Positions 1 through 9,011 of a stretch of 64,000 nt of DNA are shown here, piece by piece. The notes under the pieces were generated by a model that saw only the letters and a list, made by a program, of their open reading frames with translations, searched no databases and was not told the origin of the DNA. The stretch comes from DATKPE01 sp035524335 (lineage in GTDB: Bacteria > Bacteroidota > Ignavibacteria > UBA10030 > SZUA-254). The stretch spans positions 47,303 to 111,302 of the forward strand of contig DATKPE010000033.1 of NCBI GenBank assembly GCA_035524335.1, given 5' to 3'. Both the position numbers and the translations under genes were made by a program. How positions within the stretch are numbered: the stretch's first letter is position 1; each line of letters opens with the position of its first letter.

Positions 1-1
1 C

Positions 2-484
2 GATCAGGTTCTCAAACGCAGTCCGGGCCCCCGCCCGCAGGTCGGACTCTTTGGAACATCGATGGGCGCCGCCGTGGCCCTCCAGGCCGCAGCCATCGAC
101 CCGCGGATCGCCGCGGTGGCGGCGGAGAACTCCTTCGCAACCCTCCGGTCGATTTTCGACGATTATCAGAAACGGATGATCAAACTTCCGTTCCATTACC
201 TCAGAAACCTGGTCATCGTCCGCTCCGAATTCCTCGCCGATTTCAAGGCGAGCGATGTTTCACCCCTCGACGCCGTTGGACGGATCCGGATCCCCCTGCT
301 CATCGCGTACAGTGAACACGACGTCCGCATCCGGCCCGGGTATTCCCGGCAGATCTACGCGGCCGCCCGCGGACCCAAGACGCTTCTTCCGATCGCGAAC
401 GCCCAGCACAACAACACGTGGGATTCGGGCGGCGAGAGCTACCACACTGCGATCCTCGATTTTTTCTCCCGCGCCCTGCAATGA
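2..484 (+). CDS. alpha/beta hydrolase, C-terminal part (5' end cut by window)
   Basis: The reading frame is open from base 2 and lacks its start, so only the last 160 residues are seen. They hold the G-T-S-M-G nucleophile elbow (visible Ser20), an acidic residue in the SEHD segment (visible Asp107) and a late His in NAQHNN (visible His136), the order expected of an alpha/beta-hydrolase Ser-Asp-His triad. Family members hydrolyse esters, amides or peptides; the substrate cannot be read here. The stop overlaps the start of the next gene (ATGA), so the two are probably co-translated. No lid domain or membrane segment is visible in the retained part. The assignment to the fold is firm, the exact reaction unknown. 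Confidence 0.85.
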   Translation, partial: DQVLKRSPGPRPQVGLFGTSMGAAVALQAAAIDPRIAAVAAENSFATLRSIFDDYQKRMIKLPFHYLRNLVIVRSEFLADFKASDVSPLDAVGRIRIPLLIAYSEHDVRIRPGYSRQIYAAARGPKTLLPIANAQHNNTWDSGGESYHTAILDFFSRALQ

Positions 485-2760
485 AAACCGTCGCCGCCGC
501 CGCGCTCCTCCTGATCCTCTCAACCCCGGGCGCGGCAGGGGAACTCTTCTCCACCGCACGGGCGTCTGAAACCGTCCGGCATCTCGCGGTCGACATAGGA
601 CCCCGCCCGATGGGATCTCCAGCCGAAGCCGCCGCCCTCCGCTTTGCCGCAGATCAGTTCCGCGCGAACGGCTGTGACACCTCCTACATCATGCCGTTCG
701 ACTTTACCCACAAGGTCAACACCTCAAGCGGTATCGCGGTCGGCATCAAACGGGGAACCTCCGGTCGCATCATCGTCATCGGCGGCCACATCGACTCGAG
801 CAGTCCGGAAGCCCCCGGCGCCGACGACGACGCCTCGGGCTCGGCCGTCGTTATCGAGTGCTCCCGGGTGCTCGCGTCGTCCGTGCATGCCTCCACGATC
901 GTCTTCTGCTGCTTCGGCGGGGAGGAACAGGATCTCTGCGGCTCCGAGTATTTCGCCGGACACTTCATCTCCATCGACAGCGTCACCCTCATGCTCCAGA
1001 CCGACATGGCCAACGGTCTCGGCGTTCTGGACATCGATCCCGACGGCAGAGGCGGCATGAGCGCCCCTTCGTGGCTTGTTCGCGCTACGGTCGAGGAGTA
1101 CCGGATCCTCGGCTATACGGCCCTCCGGTATCCGACCCACTTTTTTTCCCTGAACTACGCGACCGGCTCCGGGGCCGGTTCTGACCATGAATCCTTCCTG
1201 GCCCGCGGGGTTCCCGCTATTGACTTTTCCACCGACATTGCAAGCCCCATCCATACACCGTGCGACAATATCGGAAATTTCGATCCCCGCGGCCTCGGCA
1301 GAACGGGCGAGCTCGTCCTCCGTCTCTTCAACCGGTTTGACGGCGGAGTCCCCTCCCGGTCGCCCGAGCGGTACTGGCTCTGGCTCGCCGGCCCTCTTGT
1401 GATCGTCCTTCCTGCCGGCGCACTCACTGCGCTACCCGTGCTAGCATTCCTCACGGCTATCGCCGCATTTATCCGCCTCCGCAGGCAGGAACCGCCCGGG
1501 ACACCCCGGGTGCGCTGGTCGTGTTTCAAGATCTGGCTGAGTTCGCTCATCCTCCTCAGCGCCGCAGTCTGTTCCGGCGACGTCGTCTCCCTCGTGCGTT
1601 CCGTCCGGTTTCCCTGGGTCACGAACGCAGGCGTCTACGTCCTGCTCGGGATCAGTTCGGCCGCCGTTCTGCTCCCGGTCTGGATTGTTCTTCTGAGGCG
1701 ACTCCGGATTTCCCGCCGCCCTTCGGGGTATTTTCTGATTTCGGCCATCTCCCTGATTATCCTCACATTTCTCCTTTCGCTCCTGAACACAAAACTCGGC
1801 ATCGAACCGGCGGCGGCTCTTCTTCTGCTGTCGCTTGCCGTCCTCGTTCCCTGGCCGGGGGTCAAAATTTCTCTCGCGCTCCTCGCGCCCGTCTGGCCGT
1901 TTCGGCTGGTATTCTCCGAATGGCTGGTCCTGCTCCTCAGGTCGTTCGCCGCATCCCCGGTCTCGAACTGGCCGGTCCGGAACACAACGTTCGTCATCCT
2001 TCTGAGTCTCCTGAGCCTTCCGTTCCTCACCGGAACCGTCGCACTGGCCCGCCAGTCGGATCAGGTCGCGCGTGCACTGCGCAGAATGGCTGGTCCGGTC
2101 GGGAACCGGTTCGCCCTCGCAGTCATGATCGCCATATACTCCTATCTTCTGTTTGTGCCGGTTTTCTCCCCACGCTGGGAGCGGGAGGTCAACGTTCGGG
2201 CCGCCGTTTCGCTCAATACCGGCGCTTGCGGTCTTTCGCTTGAGGGGAGTGAGTTTCTGGACGGCATCGGATACCGGACGGGAGATACGGAGGGCGTTGT
2301 GTCGGGGCGCTCAACGGTCAGGGACCTGCCGGTCCCAGAGTATTTCGACACAACGTGGGTTCACATTGACCGGTCCGACACGCTTTCCCGGAACGGTGAC
2401 GTCTGCCGGCACGCTGTCACGCTCAGAATGCATTTTCAGTTCAGACCGTACACCGTGGCGGTCCGTTACAGCGGCACCCTGAATCCCGGCCGGACGCTCC
2501 GATCGCCGTGGAAGTACAGCATGGAGAAAGAGAGCACAGCGGTGATGTCGTGGTATTCCTTCCCGGATTCCGATCTGACGGTGCCTGTTTCGTGGGAAAT
2601 GGGGGCGGGCGACAAACTCGTCGAACAGATTCAGGTGACCTTTGACCGGCTCCCCTGCCGGATCGGCCTGACCCGTCCGGTGACCTATTTCATACCGCGG
2701 ACGATGTACAGCGGGCGATGGACGTACAGCGGTGATGCGTCGATGGCTTCGGGACTATGA
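481..2760 (+). CDS. M28-family zinc aminopeptidase with polytopic membrane domain
   Basis: This 759-residue protein starts at the ATG that overlaps the preceding stop. That start gives a clear signal sequence (residues 1-20, Ala-rich, AAG cleavage region); an in-frame ATG 63 bases upstream would add a tail inside the previous gene. Residues 25-310 carry the M28 pattern: His103-x-Asp105 in GGHIDS, the Asp cluster at 115-117, Glu148-Glu149 (GGEE), Asp175 and His258 in IHTPCDN. These are the expected ligands and catalytic base of a two-zinc aminopeptidase. From about residue 325 to 590 there are several hydrophobic segments, then a soluble tail of about 160 residues. The catalytic domain is therefore extracytoplasmic and membrane-tethered, like eukaryotic ER M28 enzymes. 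Substrate unknown. It meets the rluD-like gene convergently with a 6-bp overlap. Confidence 0.9.
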   Translation: MKTVAAAALLLILSTPGAAGELFSTARASETVRHLAVDIGPRPMGSPAEAAALRFAADQFRANGCDTSYIMPFDFTHKVNTSSGIAVGIKRGTSGRIIVIGGHIDSSSPEAPGADDDASGSAVVIECSRVLASSVHASTIVFCCFGGEEQDLCGSEYFAGHFISIDSVTLMLQTDMANGLGVLDIDPDGRGGMSAPSWLVRATVEEYRILGYTALRYPTHFFSLNYATGSGAGSDHESFLARGVPAIDFSTDIASPIHTPCDNIGNFDPRGLGRTGELVLRLFNRFDGGVPSRSPERYWLWLAGPLVIVLPAGALTALPVLAFLTAIAAFIRLRRQEPPGTPRVRWSCFKIWLSSLILLSAAVCSGDVVSLVRSVRFPWVTNAGVYVLLGISSAAVLLPVWIVLLRRLRISRRPSGYFLISAISLIILTFLLSLLNTKLGIEPAAALLLLSLAVLVPWPGVKISLALLAPVWPFRLVFSEWLVLLLRSFAASPVSNWPVRNTTFVILLSLLSLPFLTGTVALARQSDQVARALRRMAGPVGNRFALAVMIAIYSYLLFVPVFSPRWEREVNVRAAVSLNTGACGLSLEGSEFLDGIGYRTGDTEGVVSGRSTVRDLPVPEYFDTTWVHIDRSDTLSRNGDVCRHAVTLRMHFQFRPYTVAVRYSGTLNPGRTLRSPWKYSMEKESTAVMSWYSFPDSDLTVPVSWEMGAGDKLVEQIQVTFDRLPCRIGLTRPVTYFIPRTMYSGRWTYSGDASMASGL

Positions 2761-3735
2761 TGTGATCCCGGAGCGGAGAATCGCGAGGAGTTCCGTCATA
2801 TCGGCGGGAAGGGCGGAATCGAACCGTTTCCGTTCCCCGGTCACCGGGTGGATAAAACCGAGCGTTTTTGCATGGAGGGCCTGCCTCCCGATGATGGTGA
2901 GAAGCCGCTGGACGAAATCCCGGCGTGACGGCGTCGTCGGTCCCCAGGCGATTCTTCTTCCCCCGTAGATCGGATCCCCGAAGACCGGATGTCCGATATG
3001 GTGGAGATGCACGCGGATCTGGTGAGTCCGGCCGGTGAGGAGCTTAAGGGAGAGAAGCGAGAGAAATCCGAACTCTTCAACGACGCGATAGGTCGTCACC
3101 GCCGGTTTTCCCTCGGAGCGGACGGCGATTTTCTTCCTGTCGGATGCACTGCGCCCGAGGGCTGCCTCGATGACGCCTGATTTCTTACCGTCGAACGTTC
3201 CCCAGACGACCGCCTGATATTCGCGTTCGGTTTCTCTCCGGGAAAACTGGCCGGCGAGATGCGCGTGAACCGTGTCGTTCTTGGCGATCAGGAGAAGACC
3301 GCTGGTATCCTTGTCGAGCCGGTGTACGATGCCGGGGCGCGTGCGGTCATTGACGGCGGAAAGGCCCGCTCCCGCGTGATGGAGGAGGGCATTGACCAGG
3401 GTCCCGGTATAATGTCCGAACGCCGGATGGGTCACCATCCCCGCCGGCTTGTTGACGACCAGGAGAGCATCATCTTCGTAGACGATTTCGAGGGGGATGT
3501 TTTCCGGTTCCACGTCCGGGGGAGGCGGTTTGGGAATTGTGATATCGATCGATTCCCCGCCGGACACCCTGTAGCTCACCTTCGCTTCACTTCCGCCAAT
3601 CCGGACGAGTCCCGCGCGAATGGCCTTCTGGACCTTTGCTCTGGTGGCGTTCTCGATGTGGCGGGTGAGATAGACGTCGAGCCGTTCGGGTGACTGTCCC
3701 GGCGGCACGTCGATGTGGATTTCCCGGGAGGGCAT
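2755..3735 (-). CDS. rluD: RluD-family 23S rRNA pseudouridine synthase
   Basis: A 326-residue protein with an N-terminal S4 RNA-binding domain (residues about 14-80) followed by an RluA/RluD catalytic domain. The catalytic signature HRLDKDTSG, with its conserved Asp, is present, and the later RTHQIRVH segment is also typical. Such enzymes isomerise uridines in helix 69 or related sites of 23S rRNA or in tRNA; the exact target cannot be told between RluD, RluC and RluA types, but the S4 domain favours RluD or RluC. It is the last gene of the ileS-dksA-lspA-rluD operon, 5 bp after lspA. Its 3' end overlaps the M28 gene by 6 bp on the opposite strand. Confidence 0.93.
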   Translation of the reverse strand: MPSREIHIDVPPGQSPERLDVYLTRHIENATRAKVQKAIRAGLVRIGGSEAKVSYRVSGGESIDITIPKPPPPDVEPENIPLEIVYEDDALLVVNKPAGMVTHPAFGHYTGTLVNALLHHAGAGLSAVNDRTRPGIVHRLDKDTSGLLLIAKNDTVHAHLAGQFSRRETEREYQAVVWGTFDGKKSGVIEAALGRSASDRKKIAVRSEGKPAVTTYRVVEEFGFLSLLSLKLLTGRTHQIRVHLHHIGHPVFGDPIYGGRRIAWGPTTPSRRDFVQRLLTIIGRQALHAKTLGFIHPVTGERKRFDSALPADMTELLAILRSGITS

Positions 3736-3740
3736 CCTCT

Positions 3741-4361
3741 TCAGGTCAGGGTGGAATCGGGGTTGCCGAGATCGGCTTCGGACACGGGTACCGGATCGGG
3801 CGTCCCGCTCCCGGGGGAAGTTCCGGTCTCAGCCGTGCGGCGGTGGGAAAAGATCATGAGGATCACGCCGCAGGTGACCGAGGCGTCGGCGAGGTTGAAG
3901 ACCGGGAAGCGGGAGAGATGATAGCCGAAAAAATTCAGCGTAAAAAAATCGGCATCGATGAAATCGACGACTCTCCCGTAAAACAGCGGACCTTCGTGGA
4001 ACAGGAGTCCGTAGAAGACGCGGTCGATGAGGTTGCCGATTGCGCCGCCGAGGATCATGGCGAGGGAAATGCGGAAGGCAAGGTTTTCATGCCGCGCCTT
4101 GTACATGTAGAAAAGGATCCCGAGGCTTGCGAGGATGGAAAAGAGCGAAAAGAAGATCTTTCCACCGATGTCGATCCCGAACGCCATCCCGGGATTTTCG
4201 ATGTAGGTCAGGCGGAGGATATTGCCGAAAATCGGCCGGCTCGAACCGATGGGAACCCCGGCGAACCGGAGCCCGATCGCTGGTATCTGAATCCCCTTGA
4301 TCCAGAGTTTCGTCAGCTGGTCGGCCAGAACGATGAATATGCTGAGGTTGAGAACCTTCAC
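3741..4361 (-). CDS. lspA: lipoprotein signal peptidase (signal peptidase II)
   Basis: This 206-residue inner-membrane aspartic protease removes signal peptides of prolipoproteins after lipidation of the +1 Cys. Four hydrophobic stretches are seen, together with both catalytic motifs: GNLIDR (Asp113) and FNLAD (Asp159). The start is a GTG preceded by GGAGAG at good spacing. It lies 11 bp after the DksA-like gene and 5 bp before rluD, so it is translated from the ileS operon mRNA. Substrates in this window include the TatT lipoprotein at 18.3 kb and the lipoprotein at 51.3 kb, both with lipobox cysteines. The length is slightly above usual (about 160-170) because of an insertion near residues 120-150 and a polar C-terminal tail. 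Confidence 0.95.
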   Translation of the reverse strand: MKVLNLSIFIVLADQLTKLWIKGIQIPAIGLRFAGVPIGSSRPIFGNILRLTYIENPGMAFGIDIGGKIFFSLFSILASLGILFYMYKARHENLAFRISLAMILGGAIGNLIDRVFYGLLFHEGPLFYGRVVDFIDADFFTLNFFGYHLSRFPVFNLADASVTCGVILMIFSHRRTAETGTSPGSGTPDPVPVSEADLGNPDSTLT

Positions 4362-4372
4362 GCCGCTCTCCG

Positions 4373-4900
4373 CTATTTCCCCGACCGGAGCTTACACTGC
4401 AGACACTGCTGGGCGTGCGGAACCGCTTCAAGCCGCTCCTTCTCGATGAGCTTGCCGCAGTTGGTACACCGGCCGTACTCCCCTTTTTCGATGCGGGAGA
4501 GGGCGTCCTCGAGATAATTCAGAAATTTTCCCTCCCTCGAGGCGAAAAGAAAGGTTTTCTCGCGTTCCATCGCGTCGGTCCCCTGCTCCATATGCGTAGA
4601 GTACATGGAATTCTCGCTCGCATACTCCCCCGTCGCGGCATCCATCATGCTGTCGCGGAGCGTCTCCAGCTCTTCCAGAATCTCCTTTTTCTTTTCGATG
4701 ATGATCTGTTTGAAATGCTGGAGATCATGGGCTGAGTAAACGGCCCGCTTCACGGGGGCCTTGGATTCATCGGTTTTCGCCAGTCGCGGCTTCACCTTGA
4801 CCCTGGTTTTCGCTCCGGCCGGGGCGGGCTTCTCCATCTTCGCCTTCGGCTTTGTGCCTGATTTCGCCGTCACAGGAGCGGGTTTCTTTGCTTTTGCCAT
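4373..4900 (-). CDS. TraR/DksA-type zinc-finger protein with Lys/Ala/Pro-rich N-terminal tail
   Basis: A 175-residue protein whose C-terminal half is a DksA/TraR fold: a helical hairpin (about 57-140) and a four-cysteine zinc finger (Cys145, Cys148, Cys166, Cys169). DksA proteins enter the RNA polymerase secondary channel and modulate initiation, often with ppGpp. The start at 4900 is chosen because AAGGA lies just upstream and the protein becomes compact; a longer frame would run back into the intergenic region. The first 54 residues are unusual: almost only Lys, Ala, Pro, Thr, Val and Arg, resembling a histone H1 tail, and probably disordered. The gene sits between ileS and lspA in one operon, a linkage I recall from Bacteroidota and Chlorobiota. 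Which promoters it affects is unknown. Confidence 0.9.
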   Translation of the reverse strand: MAKAKKPAPVTAKSGTKPKAKMEKPAPAGAKTRVKVKPRLAKTDESKAPVKRAVYSAHDLQHFKQIIIEKKKEILEELETLRDSMMDAATGEYASENSMYSTHMEQGTDAMEREKTFLFASREGKFLNYLEDALSRIEKGEYGRCTNCGKLIEKERLEAVPHAQQCLQCKLRSGK

Positions 4901-4958
4901 AGGTTCCTTCTTTCTGACAGTGAAGAAATATATTGACTGGTTCAGCCGTTGACGCAAT

Positions 4959-7900
4959 TCATGATTGGGCGACCACCCGCTCGATGCGGAGGCGGCACGA
5001 TTCGCCGTTGACGTCGATCTCCTCCCCGGCCACTCCGGCGTCCGGGTGAATGTCGATCGCAAGCGTTTCATTTTTGATGTACGGAGCGAGCGCTGTGACA
5101 GCGCCGACCAGCCTCTCACTGCCGGTGAAGGCGATGCGGATCCGGTCGGTCACCTCGAATCCCGAATCCTTCCGGAGATTCTGCACCCTGTTGACGAATT
5201 CCCGGGCGAAACCCTCGTTCAGAAGCTCCTCATTCAGCTCCGTATCGAGGGCGACGGTGAGACCGTTCGCCGATTCCGCCACCCAGCCCTTGACGTTCTC
5301 ATGCAGGATCTCGACGTCGTCGCGCGTCACCGTGATTTCAATCCCGTTGATCGGCACCAGGATCTCACCCTGTTTTTCCAGCGCGGCGATCTCGGCCTGA
5401 CCGAACGTCCTGATGGCGGCGGCCACCGGCTGGACCACTTTTCCGTGCTTTGGACCGAGCGACTTAAAATTAGGTTTAATAGTCTTATGCACGATCCGGG
5501 AATCGTCCTGCACGTACTCGATCGCCTTCACGTTGATCTCTTCGAGGATGATCTCCTCCATGCGCGCAATGCTCTGCCGGTGCCTGTCGCCCGTCACCGG
5601 AATGATCACCCGCCGGAGCGGCTGACGCACCTTGAGATTCACCCTGTTCCGGATCGCCCGCACCAGCGAGACGATCTGTTCCGCCTGCGCCATTCTTGCC
5701 TCGAGCTCAGGATCAAGCGCCTCTGTTTCGACCTCCGGAATGAATGCCAGATGCACCGATTCGGCGGCTTCCTTCTTCGTGACCCCGCTCAGATTGCGGT
5801 ACAGCTCCTCGGCGAGGAACGGCGCAAACGGGGCGATCAGCTTTGCGATCACCATCAGACAGTCGTAAAGGGTCTGGTAGGCGCACAGCTTGTCGGGCCC
5901 CATCTCGCTCTTCCAGAAGCGCCGCCGGTTCCGGCGGACGTACCAGTTCGAGAGCTGATCGATGGTGAAGTCGCTCACCGCCCGGGCGGCCCGCGTCACA
6001 TCGTACTCATCCATCGCCGTCCGGTAGTTCTTCACGAGAGTGTTCGCCGCCGAGAGAATCCAGCGGTCGATTTCGGGACGTTCGGCGACCGGGATCCGCC
6101 CCTTCGCGTAGGTGAACCGGTCGATGTTGGCGTACAGCGAGAAGAACGAATAGGTGTTCAGGAGCGTGCCGAAAAATTTCCTCTGGACCTCGACCAGACC
6201 CTGTTCATCGAACAGCGTCGGCCTCCAGGGCGGGCTCGTCGCCACGAGATACCACCGGAGCGTATCGGCGCCGTATTTCTCGATGATCGCGAAGGGATCG
6301 ACCGTGTTTCCCTTCGTCTTGGACATCTTCATCCCTTCCTTGTCCAGGATCAGTTCGTTCACGATCACGTTCCGGAACGCCGGTCTGTTGAAGAGGAAGG
6401 AGCTGATGGCATGAAGCGAATAAAACCAACCGCGCGTCTGATCGATTCCTTCGCAGATGTAATCCGCCGGATGCCGCTCCCCGAAGAGGTCGCTGTTCTC
6501 GAACGGATAGTGCCACTGCGCAAACTGCATCGCACCCGAATCATACCAGACATCGATCAGTTCCGGCGTTCTCCGCATCTCCCCTCCGCACGAACAGTCG
6601 AAGGTCACTTCATCGACATACGGCTTGTGGAGATCGACCGGTTCGGCGAAATGTTTGCCCGCCTTGAGTTCCTCAATACTGCCGATGCACTTGTGCCCGC
6701 CACAGCTGCCGCAGACCCAGATCGGCAGGGGCGTGCCCCAGAAACGATCGCGCGACAGGGACCAATCCTTGTTCTCCTCGAGCCAGTTACCGAACCGGCC
6801 CACCCCGACCTCGGGCGGATACCAGTTGATCGCCGTATTCAGTTCCACCATCCGGCGGGCATACTTTGTGGTCGCGATGTACCACGATTCACGCGCATAA
6901 TAGAGGAGCGGAGTCTTGCACCGCCAGCAGTGCGGATAGCTGTGGGTGATCGTCTCCTTCTTGTAGAGGATTCCGCGTTCGCGGAGATTCCAGATGATCT
7001 CCGCGTCGGCCTCCTTGACGAATTTCCCCGCAAAGTCGCTCACGGCGGACTCGAACTCGCCGCTGGTATTCACCGGGTGAATCGTCGGCAGGCCGAATTT
7101 GCGCGATACCTGATAGTCGTCCTCACCGTAGGCCGGAGCGATATGGACAATGCCCGTGCCGTCCTCGGTGGTGACAAAATCGGCGGTGACGACATAGAAC
7201 GCTTTCTCCCGCACCGCGTGATAGTTGAAGATCCGTTCGTATTCCCTGCCTGCCAGCGTTCCGCCCTTGAACCGTTCCAGCACGGTATACTCTCCCTCGA
7301 GGACGCCGAGACGGGCTTCGGCGAGTATCCAGGTCTCGCCGCGGTAGGAAACGCGGACATAGTCGATCTGCGGATGAACCGCCAGGGCGACGTTGGATAT
7401 GAGTGTCCATGGCGTCGTAGTCCAGACGAGGAAAAAGGTCTGCTCTTCTCCGCGGACCTTCATCTTGACATAGACGCTCGGGTCCTTGACATCCTCATAC
7501 CCCTGGGAGACCTCATGGGATGACAGCGGCGTTTCACAGCGGGGACAGTAGGGTTGAACCTTGAATCCCTTGTAGATCAGATCGGCGTCGTAGTACTGTT
7601 TGAGGGACCACCAGACCGATTCGATATACCTGTTCTCGAAGGTGATGTAGGGATCGGAGAGATCGACCCAGTAGCCCATCCGCTGGGTCATCGATTCCCA
7701 CTCGGTCTTATACTTCCAGACCGATTTCCGGCATTCCTCATTGAATTTCGCGACACCGAATTTCACGATGTCGTCCTTGTGACGGAAGCCGAGGGCTTTT
7801 TCGACCTCGATCTCGACCGGGAGCCCGTGAGTGTCCCATCCCGCCTTCCGGTGAACCTGATAGCCGCGCATCGTCTTGTAGCGGCAGATCAGGTCCTTGA

Positions 7901-8090
7901 GGGTCCGGCTCATGACATGGTGGATGCCCGGGCGGCCGTTGGCGGTCGGAGGTCCTTCGAAGAAGGTAAAGCCTTCGCCCCCTTCGCGGCCCGACACGCT
8001 TTTTTCAAATATTTTCTGTTTCCGCCAGAATTCGAGGGTCCGTTTCTCGAGACCGGCGTACTGGAGTTTATCGGATAATTCTTTGAACAC
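4959..8090 (-). CDS. ileS: isoleucyl-tRNA synthetase
   Basis: A 1043-residue class I aminoacyl-tRNA synthetase that charges tRNA-Ile. The N-terminal ATP-binding signature reads NGRPGIHH in place of the classical HIGH box, and the second signature is KMSKT near residue 588. The CP1 editing domain lies between them, and Cys pairs (CPRC, CWRC, CGSC, CSCGG) suggest zinc knuckles. The anticodon-binding region follows. Length and the DVWYDSG segment fit the eukaryote-like (type 2) bacterial IleRS, a class often linked to mupirocin tolerance; that consequence is inference. Translation starts at a GTG (8090), since no in-frame ATG precedes MFKEL. A promoter lies about 80 bp upstream. It is the first gene of the ileS-dksA-lspA-rluD operon. 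Confidence 0.96.
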   Translation of the reverse strand: MFKELSDKLQYAGLEKRTLEFWRKQKIFEKSVSGREGGEGFTFFEGPPTANGRPGIHHVMSRTLKDLICRYKTMRGYQVHRKAGWDTHGLPVEIEVEKALGFRHKDDIVKFGVAKFNEECRKSVWKYKTEWESMTQRMGYWVDLSDPYITFENRYIESVWWSLKQYYDADLIYKGFKVQPYCPRCETPLSSHEVSQGYEDVKDPSVYVKMKVRGEEQTFFLVWTTTPWTLISNVALAVHPQIDYVRVSYRGETWILAEARLGVLEGEYTVLERFKGGTLAGREYERIFNYHAVREKAFYVVTADFVTTEDGTGIVHIAPAYGEDDYQVSRKFGLPTIHPVNTSGEFESAVSDFAGKFVKEADAEIIWNLRERGILYKKETITHSYPHCWRCKTPLLYYARESWYIATTKYARRMVELNTAINWYPPEVGVGRFGNWLEENKDWSLSRDRFWGTPLPIWVCGSCGGHKCIGSIEELKAGKHFAEPVDLHKPYVDEVTFDCSCGGEMRRTPELIDVWYDSGAMQFAQWHYPFENSDLFGERHPADYICEGIDQTRGWFYSLHAISSFLFNRPAFRNVIVNELILDKEGMKMSKTKGNTVDPFAIIEKYGADTLRWYLVATSPPWRPTLFDEQGLVEVQRKFFGTLLNTYSFFSLYANIDRFTYAKGRIPVAERPEIDRWILSAANTLVKNYRTAMDEYDVTRAARAVSDFTIDQLSNWYVRRNRRRFWKSEMGPDKLCAYQTLYDCLMVIAKLIAPFAPFLAEELYRNLSGVTKKEAAESVHLAFIPEVETEALDPELEARMAQAEQIVSLVRAIRNRVNLKVRQPLRRVIIPVTGDRHRQSIARMEEIILEEINVKAIEYVQDDSRIVHKTIKPNFKSLGPKHGKVVQPVAAAIRTFGQAEIAALEKQGEILVPINGIEITVTRDDVEILHENVKGWVAESANGLTVALDTELNEELLNEGFAREFVNRVQNLRKDSGFEVTDRIRIAFTGSERLVGAVTALAPYIKNETLAIDIHPDAGVAGEEIDVNGESCRLRIERVVAQS

Positions 8091-8168
8091 AGGATGAATA
8101 TTCAGTTAAACATGGGCCGCCGGATGCCGGAGCAGTCGGCAGGTCTGCATGATCGTTGAAAGGGATAC

Positions 8169-8197
8169 AATATACATGAATTAGAGACGTCCCACAA
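8169..8197 (-). promoter_or_regulatory. sigma70-like promoter of the ileS operon
   Basis: On the minus strand, TTGTGG (8192-8197) and TATATT (8169-8174) are separated by exactly 17 bp. The predicted start near 8162 gives an ileS leader of about 70 nt. The -35 box lies in the last codons of the upstream phosphorylase gene. Same layout as other promoters in this window; not experimentally supported. Confidence 0.55.
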
Positions 8198-9011
8198 GTT
8201 CCTTCATGATCATCGTCAACTTCGGCTCGGCCGCATTTGCAACCGCGATGATCTCGGCAACGTCGACGGGACGGAGCGTCTCGGGGAAACATTCGTCGGT
8301 GATGATCGACATTCCGAAGACCCGCATGCCCATGTGGTTGGCCACAATCGATTCCGGAACGGTCGACATGCCGACCGCATCGGCGCCGATCTTCCGGAGA
8401 AACCGGTACTCGGCTCTGGTTTCAAGATTGGGCCCCTGGACCGCCACGAAGACGCCGCGGCGAAGCGGAATCCGCTTCCGGCCGGCGAGCCTGCCGGCAA
8501 GCGCGATCAGGCCGCGGTCGTACGGTTCCGACATGTCGGGGAACCGGGGACCGAGCTCCGGATCGTTCGGGCCGATGAGAGGATTGTCTCCCTGGAGGTT
8601 GATATGATCCGTAATGATCATCAGATCGCCGCGGCGGAATTTCGGGTTCATTCCCCCTGCGGCGTTCGAGATGAGAAGGGTGCCGACCCCGAGGCCCGCC
8701 TTTGCCGACATGACGCGGACCGGGTAGGTCACCTGCTGCATCGTGTAGCCTTCATAATAGTGAAACCGCCCCTGCATCGCCACGATCCGCTTTCCCGAAA
8801 GCGTTCCGAAGATCAGCTTCCCGTGATGCGACTCGACGGTCGACACGGGAAAATGCGGGATCTCCTCGTAGTCGAGGACCGTTTCCGCGTCGATCTCCTT
8901 CACCAGCCCGCCGAGTCCCGTTCCGAGGATGATGCCGATCTCCGGCTTCGACCGGGTGTGCCGCCGGATGTACCGGAGGGTTTCGCCGAGCTGTTTCTTC
9001 AACGGACTCAT
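8181..9011 (-). CDS. purine nucleoside phosphorylase (trimeric type)
   Basis: This 276-residue enzyme belongs to the trimeric inosine/guanosine phosphorylase family (PunA/DeoD2-like), which splits purine nucleosides with phosphate into base plus ribose-1-phosphate for salvage. Visible family features are the N-terminal GTGLGGL glycine loop, the phosphate/ribose segment ESHHGKL, the QGRFHYYEG signature, and a late PESIVANHMG segment. MTAP-type enzymes share the fold, so methylthioadenosine use is not formally excluded, but the length and motifs fit PNP best. Its start overlaps the stop of the DivIVA-like gene (ATGA), making it the last gene of a three-gene minus-strand operon. Confidence 0.9.
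   Translation of the reverse strand: MSPLKKQLGETLRYIRRHTRSKPEIGIILGTGLGGLVKEIDAETVLDYEEIPHFPVSTVESHHGKLIFGTLSGKRIVAMQGRFHYYEGYTMQQVTYPVRVMSAKAGLGVGTLLISNAAGGMNPKFRRGDLMIITDHINLQGDNPLIGPNDPELGPRFPDMSEPYDRGLIALAGRLAGRKRIPLRRGVFVAVQGPNLETRAEYRFLRKIGADAVGMSTVPESIVANHMGMRVFGMSIITDECFPETLRPVDVAEIIAVANAAEPKLTMIMKELVGRL

Noticed and set aside
4965..7523. 852-residue open frame on the plus strand opposite ileS
   Set aside because: It is antisense to a full, conserved IleRS, lacks any family motif and is rich in His, Arg and Asp; long antisense frames are common in this GC-rich sequence.
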